Below are positions 1 to 9,631 of a stretch of DNA of 64,000 nt, in pieces. Position numbers and translations under genes: made by a program. Position 1 is the first letter of the stretch; each line of letters opens with the position of its first letter. The DNA lies in contig NZ_MKJU01000027.1 in NCBI RefSeq assembly GCF_001854605.1, positions 131,468 to 195,467 of the forward strand. Reading direction: 5' to 3'. Below the pieces are notes generated by a model. That model ran no database searches. It was not told the origin of the DNA and worked only from the letters and a program-made list of their open reading frames with translations. The stretch is from Pseudoalteromonas amylolytica (lineage in GTDB: Bacteria; Pseudomonadota; Gammaproteobacteria; Enterobacterales; Alteromonadaceae).

Positions 1-448
1 TGAAACAAGTTCAGGGTGACGGGGTTTGGAGTTGAGTGACGGGTTGGGAATTGGGTGAAGGGTTGGAAGTAGGGGAACGGAATTCGACTTAGGAAAACCA
101 TCGTCATCCTGACGAAGGTCAGGATCTTGTGTCGGTTTTGTTGCAATGAGCACATGGACCCTGAAACAAGTTCAGGGTGACGGGGTTTGGAGTTGAGTGA
201 CGGGTTGGGAATTGGATGAGGGGTTGGGAATTGGATGAGGGGTTGGGAATTGGATGAGGGGTTGGGAATTGGATGAGGGGTTGGGAATTGGATGAGGGGT
301 TGGAAGTAGGGGAACGGAATTCGATGCAGGAAAACCATCGTCATCCTGACGAAGGTCAGGATCTTGTGTCGGTTTTGTTGCAATGAGCACATGGACCCTG
401 AAACAAGTTCAGGGTGACGGGGTTTGGAGTTGAGTGACGGGTTGGGTA
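1..448. repeat. Nested tandem repeat (161-bp macro-unit with 19-bp minisatellite)
   Basis: The segment starting TGAAACAAGTTCAGGGTGAC occurs at 1, 162 and 399. The first spacing is 161 bp and the second 237 bp, and the 76-bp difference is exactly four extra copies of a 19-bp unit. Each macro-unit carries two short palindromes, CCTGAC-GAA-GGTCAGG and CCTGAA-ACAA-GTTCAGG, of the sort often seen in intergenic repeats of marine gammaproteobacteria. The array runs off the left edge of the window, so its full length is unknown. I see no gene in it; an open frame on the minus strand is only the repeat read as low-complexity protein. Confidence 0.9.
202..296. repeat. 19-bp minisatellite, five perfect tandem copies
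   Basis: The 19-mer GGGTTGGGAATTGGATGAG is repeated five times without change at 202-220, 221-239, 240-258, 259-277 and 278-296. The equivalent place in the preceding macro-unit (about 41-59) holds a single variant copy. The identity of the copies suggests recent expansion by slippage or unequal exchange. Confidence 0.95.
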
Positions 449-579
449 CAGGGTGGCGGATTGGCAGTCGAGGGATGAGGTCGCGCTATTGATTTGTTCA
501 GGGGATGTAATGACTGTGCTGTGAAAGTTAAATCAAATACGGTTCGCTCCCAAGCCGTCAACCCCCTTTACAGTTTCGA

Positions 580-2166
580 TTACTCTGGATTTAAAGAAAG
601 CTCATGGGTTATGCCTATGTTTGTTAAAAAATACTCATCATGACTAACGATTAGAAAGCTGCCTGAGTAGTCGCTTAATGCCTTTGCGAGCTGTTTCTTT
701 GAGTCAAAGTCTAGGTGGTTGTCAGGTTCGTCGAGTAATAATAGTGGGGTGGGGCTTTGCTGACTTGCGCAAAGCATACTGAGTTTCATTTTTTCTCCGC
801 CGCTTAGGGTACTAATTGGCTGGCTGACTTTAGTTTTTTTCAGCCCTACTCCCGCAAGTAGAGTACGTGCGACTGAGTGTGTTAACTCTGGACAAGTTTG
901 CATTAAGGTGTCTAAACAGTTTTGGTGGGACGTTAGGTGTAAAAAGTGTTGGTCGATATAGCTCAAAGTGGTGTTGATTGTCACTGAGCCAGATTTTGCA
1001 GAGCGTTGATCTAGTAGCACTTTTAACAGGGTAGATTTACCACTGCCATTGGCACCTTGTATGTGCCATTTTTGCTGCTGATAAATGTTAAAGCTGAGCG
1101 CTTTTTGCTGGCCAAAGGGAAGTGTTAATTGCTGTGCGCTGACTAACGAGCGCTTATTGGTGTCTGCTTTGGATAGTTTGCCTAAATAAAGTTGTTGGGT
1201 TTGGTGTTGTTGCTGTTTGAGCCTTAATTGAGCGTGTTTATCTTGGAGCTTTTTTTGCCGTTGCTGTTGATTTTTAAGGTTGCTCGATGCGTTCGCTGTG
1301 GCGCTGTCTTTTTTGCTATTGAGTAGCACTTTTGCTTGGCTACCATTTGCTCGCAGTTTGTTGCCTTGAGCGGCTCGCTTTTGTGCCTTTTCTTTATTGA
1401 GTTGCGCTTGTCTTTTTACTACTAATTGTTGCTTGCGCACGGCGTTAATTTGTTTGCTCAGTGTGCTTTGCTCGGTGTGTTTTTGTATTAAAAAGTTATC
1501 AAAGTCGGTGCCATACTGTTTTAATCCTAACTCACTTAGCTCCCATATTTGGCTTACTTGCTTTAGCAACGTATGGTCGTGACTAACCAGTAAAACATGG
1601 CCTCTAAACGCACTCAATTGCTCGGCTAGCCACTGCCGGCCATCGGCATCAAGGTGGTTAGAGGGTTCATCCAGAATGAGTAATTCGGCATTGCTGTCAA
1701 AAAGTTGCCAAAGACGCAGACGCGCAAGCTGGCCGCCGCTGAGGTGTTTGCAAAGCATGTGATAGTCATTGGGTAAGCCTATAGCAACGAGCTGCTGAGA
1801 CAGGTTTTGTGGCAGTTGCCAATGTTGCTCTACCGCGTCAAAAAGTGCGGGTTCACAGTGGCCGTTGCTGATTTTTTCCAGCGCTTTGAGTGTACTGTCG
1901 TGACCAAGAAATTGCGCGATGGTAGTTGAGCTATCTAGGTGTTGCTTGGCATGTTGATCAAAAAAGCCGATGGATGCTTGGCTGTGAATGCGACCTTGTG
2001 TTGGCGCTAATTGTTTAGCGAGTAATCTAGCTAAAATAGACTTACCAGCCCCATTTTTGCCAACCAACCCGATGCGAGTGTGGTCAATGGAGCAGTTGAG
2101 GGCGTTAAATATTACGTTGCCATCAGCAAATTGGTAACTTAGGTTTTGTGCGGTTAACACGGGCAT
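580..2166 (-). CDS. ABC-F family ATP-binding cassette ATPase (two nucleotide-binding domains)
   Basis: A 528-residue soluble protein with two ABC ATPase domains and no membrane segment, the hallmark of ABC-F proteins, which act on the ribosome rather than in transport. Domain 1 has Walker A GKNGAGKS (36-43), signature LSGGQ (142-146) and Walker B LLILDEP (162-168). Domain 2 has GANGSGKS (371-378), LSGGE (454-458) and LLLLDEP (475-481). Between them, residues about 230-345 form a Lys/Gln-rich linker like the tRNA-interaction linker of the family. An AGGAGG ribosome site lies just upstream of the ATG. Family members are translation factors or antibiotic-protection proteins; the sequence alone does not say which. 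It stands alone on its strand next to the repeat array. Confidence 0.93.
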   Translation of the reverse strand: MPVLTAQNLSYQFADGNVIFNALNCSIDHTRIGLVGKNGAGKSILARLLAKQLAPTQGRIHSQASIGFFDQHAKQHLDSSTTIAQFLGHDSTLKALEKISNGHCEPALFDAVEQHWQLPQNLSQQLVAIGLPNDYHMLCKHLSGGQLARLRLWQLFDSNAELLILDEPSNHLDADGRQWLAEQLSAFRGHVLLVSHDHTLLKQVSQIWELSELGLKQYGTDFDNFLIQKHTEQSTLSKQINAVRKQQLVVKRQAQLNKEKAQKRAAQGNKLRANGSQAKVLLNSKKDSATANASSNLKNQQQRQKKLQDKHAQLRLKQQQHQTQQLYLGKLSKADTNKRSLVSAQQLTLPFGQQKALSFNIYQQQKWHIQGANGSGKSTLLKVLLDQRSAKSGSVTINTTLSYIDQHFLHLTSHQNCLDTLMQTCPELTHSVARTLLAGVGLKKTKVSQPISTLSGGEKMKLSMLCASQQSPTPLLLLDEPDNHLDFDSKKQLAKALSDYSGSFLIVSHDEYFLTNIGITHELSLNPE

Positions 2167-2402
2167 CGTGGCCTCCTAATTATTCAAATAGGGGCAGTCA
2201 ACGAGGCCAAACAATACAACTAAAAGGTAACGCTCAGTCTAAATGTGCGTACAAGCAAAAATGAAAAGGTATAAACGCATAGCCACGCTCACTAACCCTG
2301 TAGATCCAAAGAAAATAAATGAAAATGGATAACAGGCATTAGTTGTTCATGTTGGCGTTCACTCCTTGAAGTAGGTGGGATGGTTAGTCTAAGGGTTTAG
2401 AG

Positions 2403-2450
2403 GTTAAAAATAAAGCATCACGCAGCAATATGGTGTTTAACTGCGTGATG
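2403..2450 (-). terminator. Rho-independent-like terminator of the DUF4097-type lipoprotein gene
   Basis: Perfect 10-bp inverted repeat (CATCACGCAG at 2416-2425, CTGCGTGATG at 2441-2450) with a 15-nt loop. On the minus strand it is followed by a T-rich stretch (CTTTATTTTT). It begins 14 bp beyond the stop codon of the lipoprotein gene. The rest of 2167-2463 shows nothing I can identify. Confidence 0.7.
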
Positions 2451-2463
2451 GGTATGGTGTCGG

Positions 2464-3480
2464 TTAGCGTATTTTAGTGCCACCTTTGATATCGTTCGTG
2501 CGTACATCGCCCGAGCTATCGCTCAAAATTTCTAGGCTTTGTGCAGTGTCGATATTGATGTCGCCCGAGTCATCGTCAATGGTCACAGCCTTTGCGTTGC
2601 GCACCCAAATGTCGCCGCTACCATCTTCTATTTTTACATCACCACGGGTGTTATTGACTTTAATATACCCAGAGTCATCATCAATGCTGACGCTTTGTGC
2701 ACCATCAATGGTTAAATTACCAGAGCCATCAACCACAGATACAGACCCCGCGATTGAAGCAAGACTGATGTCTCCAGAGTCATCTTTTATCACGAGGTTA
2801 TTGCCACCCACTATGTCCATATCGCCCGAGCCGTCAGTGATCTGCATATCACCTGTTACATTAGCAATCTCAATACCGCCCGAATCGTCTCGTAAGGTGA
2901 GCTGCTGTCCGCCACGGATGACTATCTCGCCTGAGCCATCGTTAATGGCCAAGTTACCTTTGGCATTGAGTAAAGTGATATCACCTGAGTCATCTCGTAT
3001 CGTGATGTTGTCTCCACCATCAATCGTCAGTTCTCCTGAACCATCATTGATTTGGATGTTATTGGTCAGCCCTTTTATATCAATGTCACCAGATGAGTCG
3101 GTTAAATCTAACGCAAGTTGACTTGGCATGGTAATGGTCATATCTATTTTTGGGCTGTTACCACCAAAACGCCAAGTATTTTCAGAGTTAACTTTTGCAA
3201 CCAGCTTTGCGGTATTACCTTGCTGCTCAAGTGTAAAAACAAAGTCATTTGGTTCTATGGTGTAAATGTCTGCACTGGCGGTGATCTCATCGGTATCTGA
3301 CGAGGCAATAATTTTTAGATCACCCGCATTGGTCAATGCAGTGAGTGACGAAATGTTATTGGTAGATAGTTGCAGTTGGCGTTGTACATGCTCTTTTGCC
3401 TCTGCAGAGGCTGTATTAACATGAATGATGCAGCCACTTAGAATTAAGGTGCTCACTAAAGGGGTCAGTATTTTAAGCAT
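2464..3480 (-). CDS. Lipoprotein with 12 beta-strand SG repeats (DUF4097-like)
   Basis: 338 residues from the ATG at 3480. This start has an AGGGA ribosome site and puts a lipoprotein signal directly at the N-terminus (MLKILTPLVSTLILSGC, cleavage before Cys17); an ATG 16 codons upstream lacks these advantages. The body after about residue 110 is built of 12 repeats of about 20 residues, each carrying an SG turn. The turns alternate almost perfectly between DGSG and DDSG, as in the stacked-rung beta architecture of DUF4097-type putative adhesins. Acidic turns could bind divalent cations, which is inference. The likely location is the outer-membrane periplasmic face or surface. Function unknown. 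The repeats also create a long open frame on the opposite strand (2477-3121), which is not a gene. Confidence 0.85.
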   Translation of the reverse strand: MLKILTPLVSTLILSGCIIHVNTASAEAKEHVQRQLQLSTNNISSLTALTNAGDLKIIASSDTDEITASADIYTIEPNDFVFTLEQQGNTAKLVAKVNSENTWRFGGNSPKIDMTITMPSQLALDLTDSSGDIDIKGLTNNIQINDGSGELTIDGGDNITIRDDSGDITLLNAKGNLAINDGSGEIVIRGGQQLTLRDDSGGIEIANVTGDMQITDGSGDMDIVGGNNLVIKDDSGDISLASIAGSVSVVDGSGNLTIDGAQSVSIDDDSGYIKVNNTRGDVKIEDGSGDIWVRNAKAVTIDDDSGDINIDTAQSLEILSDSSGDVRTNDIKGGTKIR

Positions 3481-3722
3481 GGAATGTCCCTGTATTTTGT
3501 TTTTGGTAGTAAATCGTTGTCCTTTCATGGAGCAAATAAGATGCCAAAAATTTAGTTATTGTTTTTTATAAGCTTTTTAATATTTTTGCTGATTTCATTA
3601 TTCACTTTTTTAGTGGCTTATGCAATATATTGGTCAGATTGACTAAAGGTGTAGGGGGTAAGGCAAGGTTCTGTGTGTGGGAACTTGGATGAAGTGGCCA
3701 AGCCACCCCATCCGGTAGAGGT

Positions 3723-4112
3723 TTAGTAGGCTGTAAAGTAGCTCACATTTACATCGCCCTCATGATACAGGTAGTTCAGTTGATGATAATAAATATCCAC
3801 CACTACCGTTGCATAGTCAGTTCTAAATGAGTAAACATTCGGGTCTTTAGGGATTGAATAATAACACTCTGCCTGGCTAAACAAGTAGACGTCTTCGCTT
3901 GGCTGCGCAAAATAGTACACTGGTTGTTGCTCACAGCCTTGAAGCTCATAACCAGAGTTGTTTAACTGCTCTTTCACCACTTGGTATTTACGACCAAACT
4001 CTAATACTTCTTGCGTAGTATAATAGCCTGACGCTAGGTCTGGTGTAGCTAAAGATGAAAAGCTAGCAGATGAAATTAGACCAAAAATTGTGGTTAACAG
4101 TAATTTTTTCAC
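3723..4112 (-). CDS. Small secreted protein of unknown function
   Basis: 129 residues, starting at GTG (4112) with an AGAAGGA ribosome site 8 nt upstream. The N-terminus is a clear Sec signal peptide (KKLLL, hydrophobic core, cleavage near ATPD at about residue 23). The mature part is rich in Tyr and acidic residues and has two Cys that could form a disulfide. I do not recognise the family. It is flanked by long AT-rich intergenic DNA and appears monocistronic. Confidence 0.7.
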   Translation of the reverse strand: MKKLLLTTIFGLISSASFSSLATPDLASGYYTTQEVLEFGRKYQVVKEQLNNSGYELQGCEQQPVYYFAQPSEDVYLFSQAECYYSIPKDPNVYSFRTDYATVVVDIYYHQLNYLYHEGDVNVSYFTAY

Positions 4113-4593
4113 AAGAAAATTCCTTCTAATTTAAAAGTGATTAATGCCTAAATGGCGGGTGTATCCTAACGTTTAAATTGAGTTCATCAAGTTAAACTTT
4201 GGTTACAGTTTAGCGACGTTTTTGATTTTAAAAATTGATATAAATCAATAGTTAATGTTGGCTGTTTGCGTGTCACTTATATTTGCCAACTGTAAATTTA
4301 TGACAGCTTTTAACGCGGTTAAATATTATAGTCTGGAACTTGAATATTAATAATTTTAGCTCTATTGTTGCCGGTTTTTTTATTTGATTAAAAGTGATTT
4401 TTTGTATTAATTTTGTTCTTCTTGTTGCGTTTAGCTAATTAGTTAAAAAGTGCTGCTTTTAGTTACCTATAGAGGCTTATATCTTGGTAACAGGCGCTGT
4501 TATCAACCCCCTTTACAGTTGGTAAGGGCCAAGTCACTGTTTTGTGGGCTAAGCTGTGTTAGAAATGTGCATCTGGTCGTTAGGAGTCTTAAT
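4113..4593. other. 481-bp AT-rich intergenic region
   Basis: No convincing gene here. The open frame that enters the DUF3293 gene extends back to 4450, but its protein sequence is not family-like before residue 49. The region holds one copy (4503-4520) of an 18-bp sequence also found at 558-575. It presumably carries the promoters of both flanking genes, but I cannot place -35/-10 elements with confidence. Confidence 0.5.
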
Positions 4594-5061
4594 GTGGTAA
4601 ATGAACAGCTTTGGGAGATCTATCATCAGGTGTACTTTCAACCTTGTGATTTACGCAACTCACTAGTGCCTGGCAACCGTGGTCAGCGGTTTCCAAAAAG
4701 CGGCGCTATCATTAGTATTTGGAATCCGTGTGGACAAATATGTACACATAGGAAAAATAGGTTGTTTGCTCATAAGATTATTAATTGTCTCAATAACCAA
4801 GGGTTGCGTTACTCATTTTTGTGGGGCGGCGACAGAAATATGCGCTACAAGGAGCTCAGTGTGTTCGTGTCGTGCCCGTTTCATACCGCCTTAAAGTTAG
4901 CCAAGCAAAGCCAGCAATTGGCGTTTTATTATATTGATGATGCAAGTGCACTGTGGCTGATCAGCACCCATGCAAGTGAGCATAAGCAACGTGTTTGTGG
5001 ATCTGCAAAGCGTAGAATCGTGAATATGGGCGGCAAAAGAGACAATATGGCGCTGAGCTAG
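4594..5061 (+). CDS. DUF3293 family protein
   Basis: 155 residues from GTG 4594, which has a TAGGAG ribosome site 7 nt upstream. Longer starts (4450) add sequence unlike the family. The core fits DUF3293: an N-terminal LWEIYHQVYF helix, the signature AIISIWNPCGQ, then ENR-like RKNRL, GLRYSFLWGGDRN, a KELSVFV strand, and a segment ending LAFYYIDDASALWLIS, equivalent to the family's fgQnAifwi part. The function of DUF3293 is unknown. The C-terminal about 25 residues are basic. Isolated gene; confidence is in the family, not the role. Confidence 0.72.
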   Translation: MVNEQLWEIYHQVYFQPCDLRNSLVPGNRGQRFPKSGAIISIWNPCGQICTHRKNRLFAHKIINCLNNQGLRYSFLWGGDRNMRYKELSVFVSCPFHTALKLAKQSQQLAFYYIDDASALWLISTHASEHKQRVCGSAKRRIVNMGGKRDNMALS

Positions 5062-5244
5062 TCAAAGAGTATCGAAGGTGCTGTGATACTTTGATGCTAA
5101 GGGTTGGCTTAATACTCGATATTTTACATCTTACCTTATTGTATTTATTGCTAATTTAAATCAAAAATAACAGCAATCATTGTTAGAGCCTGAGCGTTTT
5201 ATCTACTAGACTGTAGTGCATGTTTCTCATTCTAATAAGATGAT

Positions 5245-7647
5245 ATGCGTTTAAAGAACCAATTGGTTGGTTTAATGCTTGGCTGTGCGTTGCTGCCGTT
5301 ACTTGTGATGTTCTGGCTCGCGATAACCCAAAGTAGTGAGCAGGCCAAACAACTAAGGGTGATTGCAGCACAAGCGGAAGTAAACAACGCTGCGATGACC
5401 TTTGAGAGATATTTTAGTGCGCGCAAAGCTGAATTATCGACCATGGTGAATGATAAGCGTGTGCAAAGCATGGATTTTGCACAAATGAAAGCTTACCTCA
5501 AAGACGCCAAGGCTCGCAGCCAAGGGGGTTATGAAAAGTTTATTGTAGGGGAGTTGGACGGCCGCTTTTATAACACGGAAGGTGGCAACCCCGCACAAGG
5601 TATGGTCAGAACCTTTGATGACACAAACCCAAATGCTGAGCCAAAAAGTTTAATCAAACGGGATTACTGGCAAGCCACGATTGGGCAGAATATTGAAGCT
5701 CGCCCCGTAGTCTATGTATCCGACCCCATGATTTCCTACACCACCCATACCAAGCAAATAGTGGTCAGTGCCAGTATTTTGGATGAACAAAATAAGCTTG
5801 TAGGGCTATTGGCAGGAGCAATAGCTTGGAATGAAATTGAACGGTTAATTACTCAGGTCGAAAACAATATAGCTGCGTCATTTGCGGGCAAAGCACGCAT
5901 TATGTTGGTATCTCGCCATGGTGCTTATATTTCTCATTGGGACAAAGAAAATATTGTCCATTTGAAAACTGAAGAGGGTGAGTGGGTCAATGAAGTGAGT
6001 GGCGAGCGCGCATCTCAGTCACACTATATTACCCAACATGATGACCCTCAGATAAAAGCGCTTGGACTGCGAAAGATAGCCGGGCATCGAGGTTATGAGC
6101 AGATCACAGACCCAAATACCCATCAGCCGCTACACGTATTTTTTGCCCCAATAGACTCAGCTAACTACAGTATTTCCATTGTTCTAACTGATGATGTCAT
6201 GTTTGCTCAGGTACATGAACTGCGAACATTATTTTGGATTGTACTGGTGTTTGTACTCACCTTGGTATGTGTCGTTGCAATATGGATTTCAAACGTCATT
6301 TATAAGCCCATAAAATCGCTCACTGAAGCGGCGAGATATATGTCATCAGGCAATTATGACCAGCCAATGAGCAGCCATAATAAGGGCGAGTTTGGAGAAC
6401 TTACGCGCGCCTTCGAGCAAATGCGCAACAAGTTGCGTCAGCGAGAAGGTAAGCTTGCGGAGCTGGTTAATACACGCACTCAAGAGTTAGAAGAAGCCAG
6501 ACAACAAGCTCAGCAAGCACTGCAAGCCAAAGGTCGCTTTCTAGCCAACATGAGTCATGAGATCCGTACCCCAATGAACGGTATTTTGGGCACTTTGGAG
6601 CTACTAAACAATAGTTCTGAGCTTAGCAAAGAGCAGACCCAGTTATTAAAAATCTGTACACACTCAGGCAAGCATTTATTGAATGTGATCAACGATATTC
6701 TAGATTTATCTAAGCTCGAAGAGGGGCATGTCACAATTGAGTACAATGATTTTGCGGTAAAAGACCTAATTGAAGATGTTAATCATTTGCTCACCCCGTT
6801 GGCTGTCAAAAAAGGATTGCAGCTTGATTATGTGATAGATGATGAGGTGCCCCAATTTATTCGCGGTGACCAGGCGCGTTTGCAACAGATCTTAATCAAC
6901 TTAGTTGGCAATGCCATTAAGTTTACAGAGCAAGGGCAAGTGCTGGTATTACTTAGAAATTCAAGCTTTGGATCCGCAAAGAAAGTGGACTTGAAGTTCG
7001 TTGTTTCTGATACCGGAGTAGGTATTTCACAGCAAGATTTGCAGCATATCTTTGAACCGTTTAAACAGGCCGATGGTAGTAAAACACGCCGATTTGACGG
7101 TACTGGACTGGGCCTGAGCCTGTGCAAGGAATTGTTAGCCCTTATGGACGGTGAGATTGGTATTGAATCCAAGCTTGGCCAAGGCACAGACGTGTTTTTT
7201 AGAATCCCTGTAGAGGCCGTGTCTAGCCTAGATAAACCCTTACAGCAACAGGTATCATCGTTGTCTGAACTCAAGGGCCATGTGCTACTCGTTGAAGACA
7301 ATGATGTTAATCTGATGGTTGTGACGGCAATGCTGAAAAAGCTTGGCCTAGAGGTGAGCACAGCAAAAGATGGTTTGCTTGCGCTTGAGGCACTTGAAAC
7401 ACAGCGCTTTGATTTGATTTTGATGGACGTTCATATGCCGAATTTGGATGGTCTTGAAACATCCAAACGGATCAGACAAAACGGCACACTTAAAAACCTG
7501 CCAATCATCGCTTTTACAGCCAATATATTTAAAGAAGACATTAACGCTTGTTTCAATGCTGGTATGGACGATTTTATAAGTAAGCCTGTGGAACAAGCGA
7601 AACTGAAGGAAGTGCTCGCGCGTTGGCTTAATGTTAATCACTTGTGA
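5245..7647 (+). CDS. Hybrid sensor histidine kinase (dCache-HAMP-HisKA-HATPase-REC)
   Basis: 800 residues. TM1 is at about 8-27, followed by a periplasmic double-Cache-like sensor (about 35-320) and TM2 (about 328-353). Then come HAMP (about 354-405), a coiled coil, HisKA with phospho-acceptor His438 in SHEIRTP, HATPase_c ([23 protein letters not shown]) and a receiver with acceptor Asp728 in [10 protein letters not shown] and Lys in SKPVE. dCache sensors usually bind small molecules such as amino acids or carboxylates; the ligand here is unknown. No HPt protein or output regulator is adjacent, so the phosphorelay partner must be elsewhere. The ribosome site is weak. Confidence 0.93.
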   Translation: MRLKNQLVGLMLGCALLPLLVMFWLAITQSSEQAKQLRVIAAQAEVNNAAMTFERYFSARKAELSTMVNDKRVQSMDFAQMKAYLKDAKARSQGGYEKFIVGELDGRFYNTEGGNPAQGMVRTFDDTNPNAEPKSLIKRDYWQATIGQNIEARPVVYVSDPMISYTTHTKQIVVSASILDEQNKLVGLLAGAIAWNEIERLITQVENNIAASFAGKARIMLVSRHGAYISHWDKENIVHLKTEEGEWVNEVSGERASQSHYITQHDDPQIKALGLRKIAGHRGYEQITDPNTHQPLHVFFAPIDSANYSISIVLTDDVMFAQVHELRTLFWIVLVFVLTLVCVVAIWISNVIYKPIKSLTEAARYMSSGNYDQPMSSHNKGEFGELTRAFEQMRNKLRQREGKLAELVNTRTQELEEARQQAQQALQAKGRFLANMSHEIRTPMNGILGTLELLNNSSELSKEQTQLLKICTHSGKHLLNVINDILDLSKLEEGHVTIEYNDFAVKDLIEDVNHLLTPLAVKKGLQLDYVIDDEVPQFIRGDQARLQQILINLVGNAIKFTEQGQVLVLLRNSSFGSAKKVDLKFVVSDTGVGISQQDLQHIFEPFKQADGSKTRRFDGTGLGLSLCKELLALMDGEIGIESKLGQGTDVFFRIPVEAVSSLDKPLQQQVSSLSELKGHVLLVEDNDVNLMVVTAMLKKLGLEVSTAKDGLLALEALETQRFDLILMDVHMPNLDGLETSKRIRQNGTLKNLPIIAFTANIFKEDINACFNAGMDDFISKPVEQAKLKEVLARWLNVNHL

Positions 7648-7746
7648 TTTTTATCTTGGTGGCAAGGTAAACTGTTGATATATTTAATATAACCTATTGA
7701 AGAGTATTAAGTTGGCGGCTTTTGCTGTGAACATCAAGGAATAGAA

Positions 7747-8466
7747 ATGAATTATAAACTGGTAATTAAGCTGCTGCTGATGGTGGTCATTGTTGTCTTA
7801 TGCGTTAAAAGGCCAGTGCTGTTTGCTTCTGTTGCATGGCTCAGTGCGGATAATGACTCTGTTTCGGTTGTGCAGGGCATTGATGTCTCTCACGATCAAG
7901 GCCAAGTAGATTGGCAGCAGGTGGCGCAAAGCGGCATTGCATTTGTTTATCTCAAGGCGACCGATGGTATTACATATACCGATCCTAAATATTTCGATAA
8001 CTTAGCGGCCATCAAAAACACCTCGTTGGCGGTGGGAGCGTACCACTTTTTTGAAGCTGAAGATGCACCAGAGCAACAACTGAATAATTTTCTATCGCGT
8101 ATCAAAGGTAAAGGGCTCACATTAGCACCTATGGTGGATGTGGAAATCACTCGTGAACAAAGCGCAGAACAAATTAAGTCTCGGCTACATGAATTTTTAA
8201 CTGGGCTTGAGCAGCAGCTAGGGTGCAAGCCCTTGGTGTACAGTAATAGTAGCTTATGGCAGGCTAATATTGGTCCATCGTTCAATGACTATCCATTTTG
8301 GTTTGCCCACTACGGCGACACCATGAATCCTCCCGAAGGACTTGAAAATATTCAAATTTGGCAGTATTCACAGACCGGCACCGTGGCAGGGATCAACACC
8401 TTAGTTGACCTAGATAAAGTGCTAGATGGTAAACACGCATTGGAGGCGCTCAAATGCAGTTATTAA
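7747..8466 (+). CDS. GH25 family muramidase (lysozyme), membrane-anchored or secreted
   Basis: 239 residues. The N-terminal hydrophobic segment (about 5-20) is a signal or anchor, so the enzyme acts outside the cytoplasm. The GH25 fold is evident from GIDVSHDQG (catalytic-type Asp46), FVYLKATDG, GAYHFF, MVDVE (Asp130, Glu132), LVYSNSS and IWQYSQTG. GH25 enzymes cleave the MurNAc-GlcNAc bond of peptidoglycan. An AAGGAA ribosome site precedes the ATG. The stop overlaps the start of the next gene by 13 nt, so the two are probably co-translated. Confidence 0.92.
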   Translation: MNYKLVIKLLLMVVIVVLCVKRPVLFASVAWLSADNDSVSVVQGIDVSHDQGQVDWQQVAQSGIAFVYLKATDGITYTDPKYFDNLAAIKNTSLAVGAYHFFEAEDAPEQQLNNFLSRIKGKGLTLAPMVDVEITREQSAEQIKSRLHEFLTGLEQQLGCKPLVYSNSSLWQANIGPSFNDYPFWFAHYGDTMNPPEGLENIQIWQYSQTGTVAGINTLVDLDKVLDGKHALEALKCSY

Positions 8467-9383
8467 CATCCTTTCATCAAGAAGCTAAGCAACAGCGGTA
8501 TCGGATATTTGCACTTTTAAGCTGTATACTTTTTGCCTGGTTACTCATCGCCATTGTACAAGGCCATTTTGAAAACAGCGCTTTGGTAGAGGACAATAAA
8601 CAGTTGTATCAATCCAACTTACAATATTTGCAACTGGTCGAGCAGCAGATCATGAAAGATTTAGCTGACGTGAACGCTCTAAACGCTGCGCTCAACGTTG
8701 CAAAAAGTAGCCAATTTGGCATCTCATTTATTGTTGATTTTAACGTACAAATAGGTAGTTTGTTGGCGGATTTCTCCAGCTTGTTAGAAAAAAGCAGTCA
8801 CTATTTGTTTTGGTCGTTAGCTCTGGTTGGTGCGATACAGGCGCTTACCTTTTTGGCCGAGCAGCTGTCACCTTGGCTATTGCAAGTGGGGTTGTTATAC
8901 AGCATTGTGTGGGCGGCGTTATGCGTGATAAAACCGCAGCTGGTATATCGACCAAGCCTACAGTGGCTGGGTAAAGCCTTTGCATTGGTATTTGTATTGT
9001 GTCATATCGTGATACCTTACAGTATTCATGTGAGTGCAAAAAGTTCTCAAATAGTTGCCTCGGAATTGGGCCATAAGGCGGATTTAGGCTATTTTCGTGA
9101 TGTAGCTAAGGAGATGAATACCAGTTTATCCAGTACCGATCTTAAGGAACATGCAAAGCATGGTGTTAAGGTGTTACATAAGTCGCTCGCGGTGAAGCTG
9201 CCAAATAAACTGTTAAAAGCCAACAGCGTGGTTACTCATAACTTGGCACATAAGTTTATTGCTTTTGTGTTACTCCCTTTGTTGTTTGCTGGGCTACTTT
9301 TTTTGCTCATCAAGCGTTGTTTGCATAGTTTATTAGGCACGCCCCCTTCATTCATTACAGAGCTAAAGGCAACAGCCAAATAG
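8454..9383 (+). CDS. Polytopic membrane protein of unknown function, coupled to GH25 gene
   Basis: 309 residues, overlapping the GH25 muramidase gene by 13 nt. It has about five membrane segments (about 18-35, 118-135, 143-160, 170-190 and 271-288). A long extracytoplasmic-looking helical stretch lies at about 40-110, and another about 80-residue soluble segment before the last TM holds basic motifs. I do not recognise a family. The overlap implies a joint role with the muramidase, for example anchoring or envelope remodelling, but that is inference only. Confidence 0.75.
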   Translation: MQLLTSFHQEAKQQRYRIFALLSCILFAWLLIAIVQGHFENSALVEDNKQLYQSNLQYLQLVEQQIMKDLADVNALNAALNVAKSSQFGISFIVDFNVQIGSLLADFSSLLEKSSHYLFWSLALVGAIQALTFLAEQLSPWLLQVGLLYSIVWAALCVIKPQLVYRPSLQWLGKAFALVFVLCHIVIPYSIHVSAKSSQIVASELGHKADLGYFRDVAKEMNTSLSSTDLKEHAKHGVKVLHKSLAVKLPNKLLKANSVVTHNLAHKFIAFVLLPLLFAGLLFLLIKRCLHSLLGTPPSFITELKATAK

Positions 9384-9631
9384 CACCAGAGACTCCACAT
9401 TGCCCTGCCTTGACCCTTTACTGGTTTTGGTGGGGTTACACCTCATTGTGTCCTCACCACTTATTACTTTGCGCGTCTATTAGGCTGCTCTTGCGCTTAA
9501 ATACGCATTTTTGATGTATTTAGTCAATACCGAACTATGATTTATTAAGCTTGCATTAATTTTGCGTACTCTTTGCATCACAAGGGCACCATTGGCCCAA
9601 ACGCTCACTGTGAAATTGATAAGGGGATATG

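Noticed and set aside
172..390. 72-codon open frame on the minus strand in the repeat array
   Set aside because: It is the tandem DNA repeat read as Pro/Asn/Ser repeats, with no ribosome site and no family features.
1..448. CRISPR array
   Set aside because: The repeat copies are contiguous without unique spacers and there are no cas genes.
2477..3121. 214-codon open frame opposite the repeat lipoprotein
   Set aside because: Its Ser/Pro/Glu repeats are the complement of the regular DGSG/DDSG codons; the minus-strand gene has a signal peptide, ribosome site and terminator.
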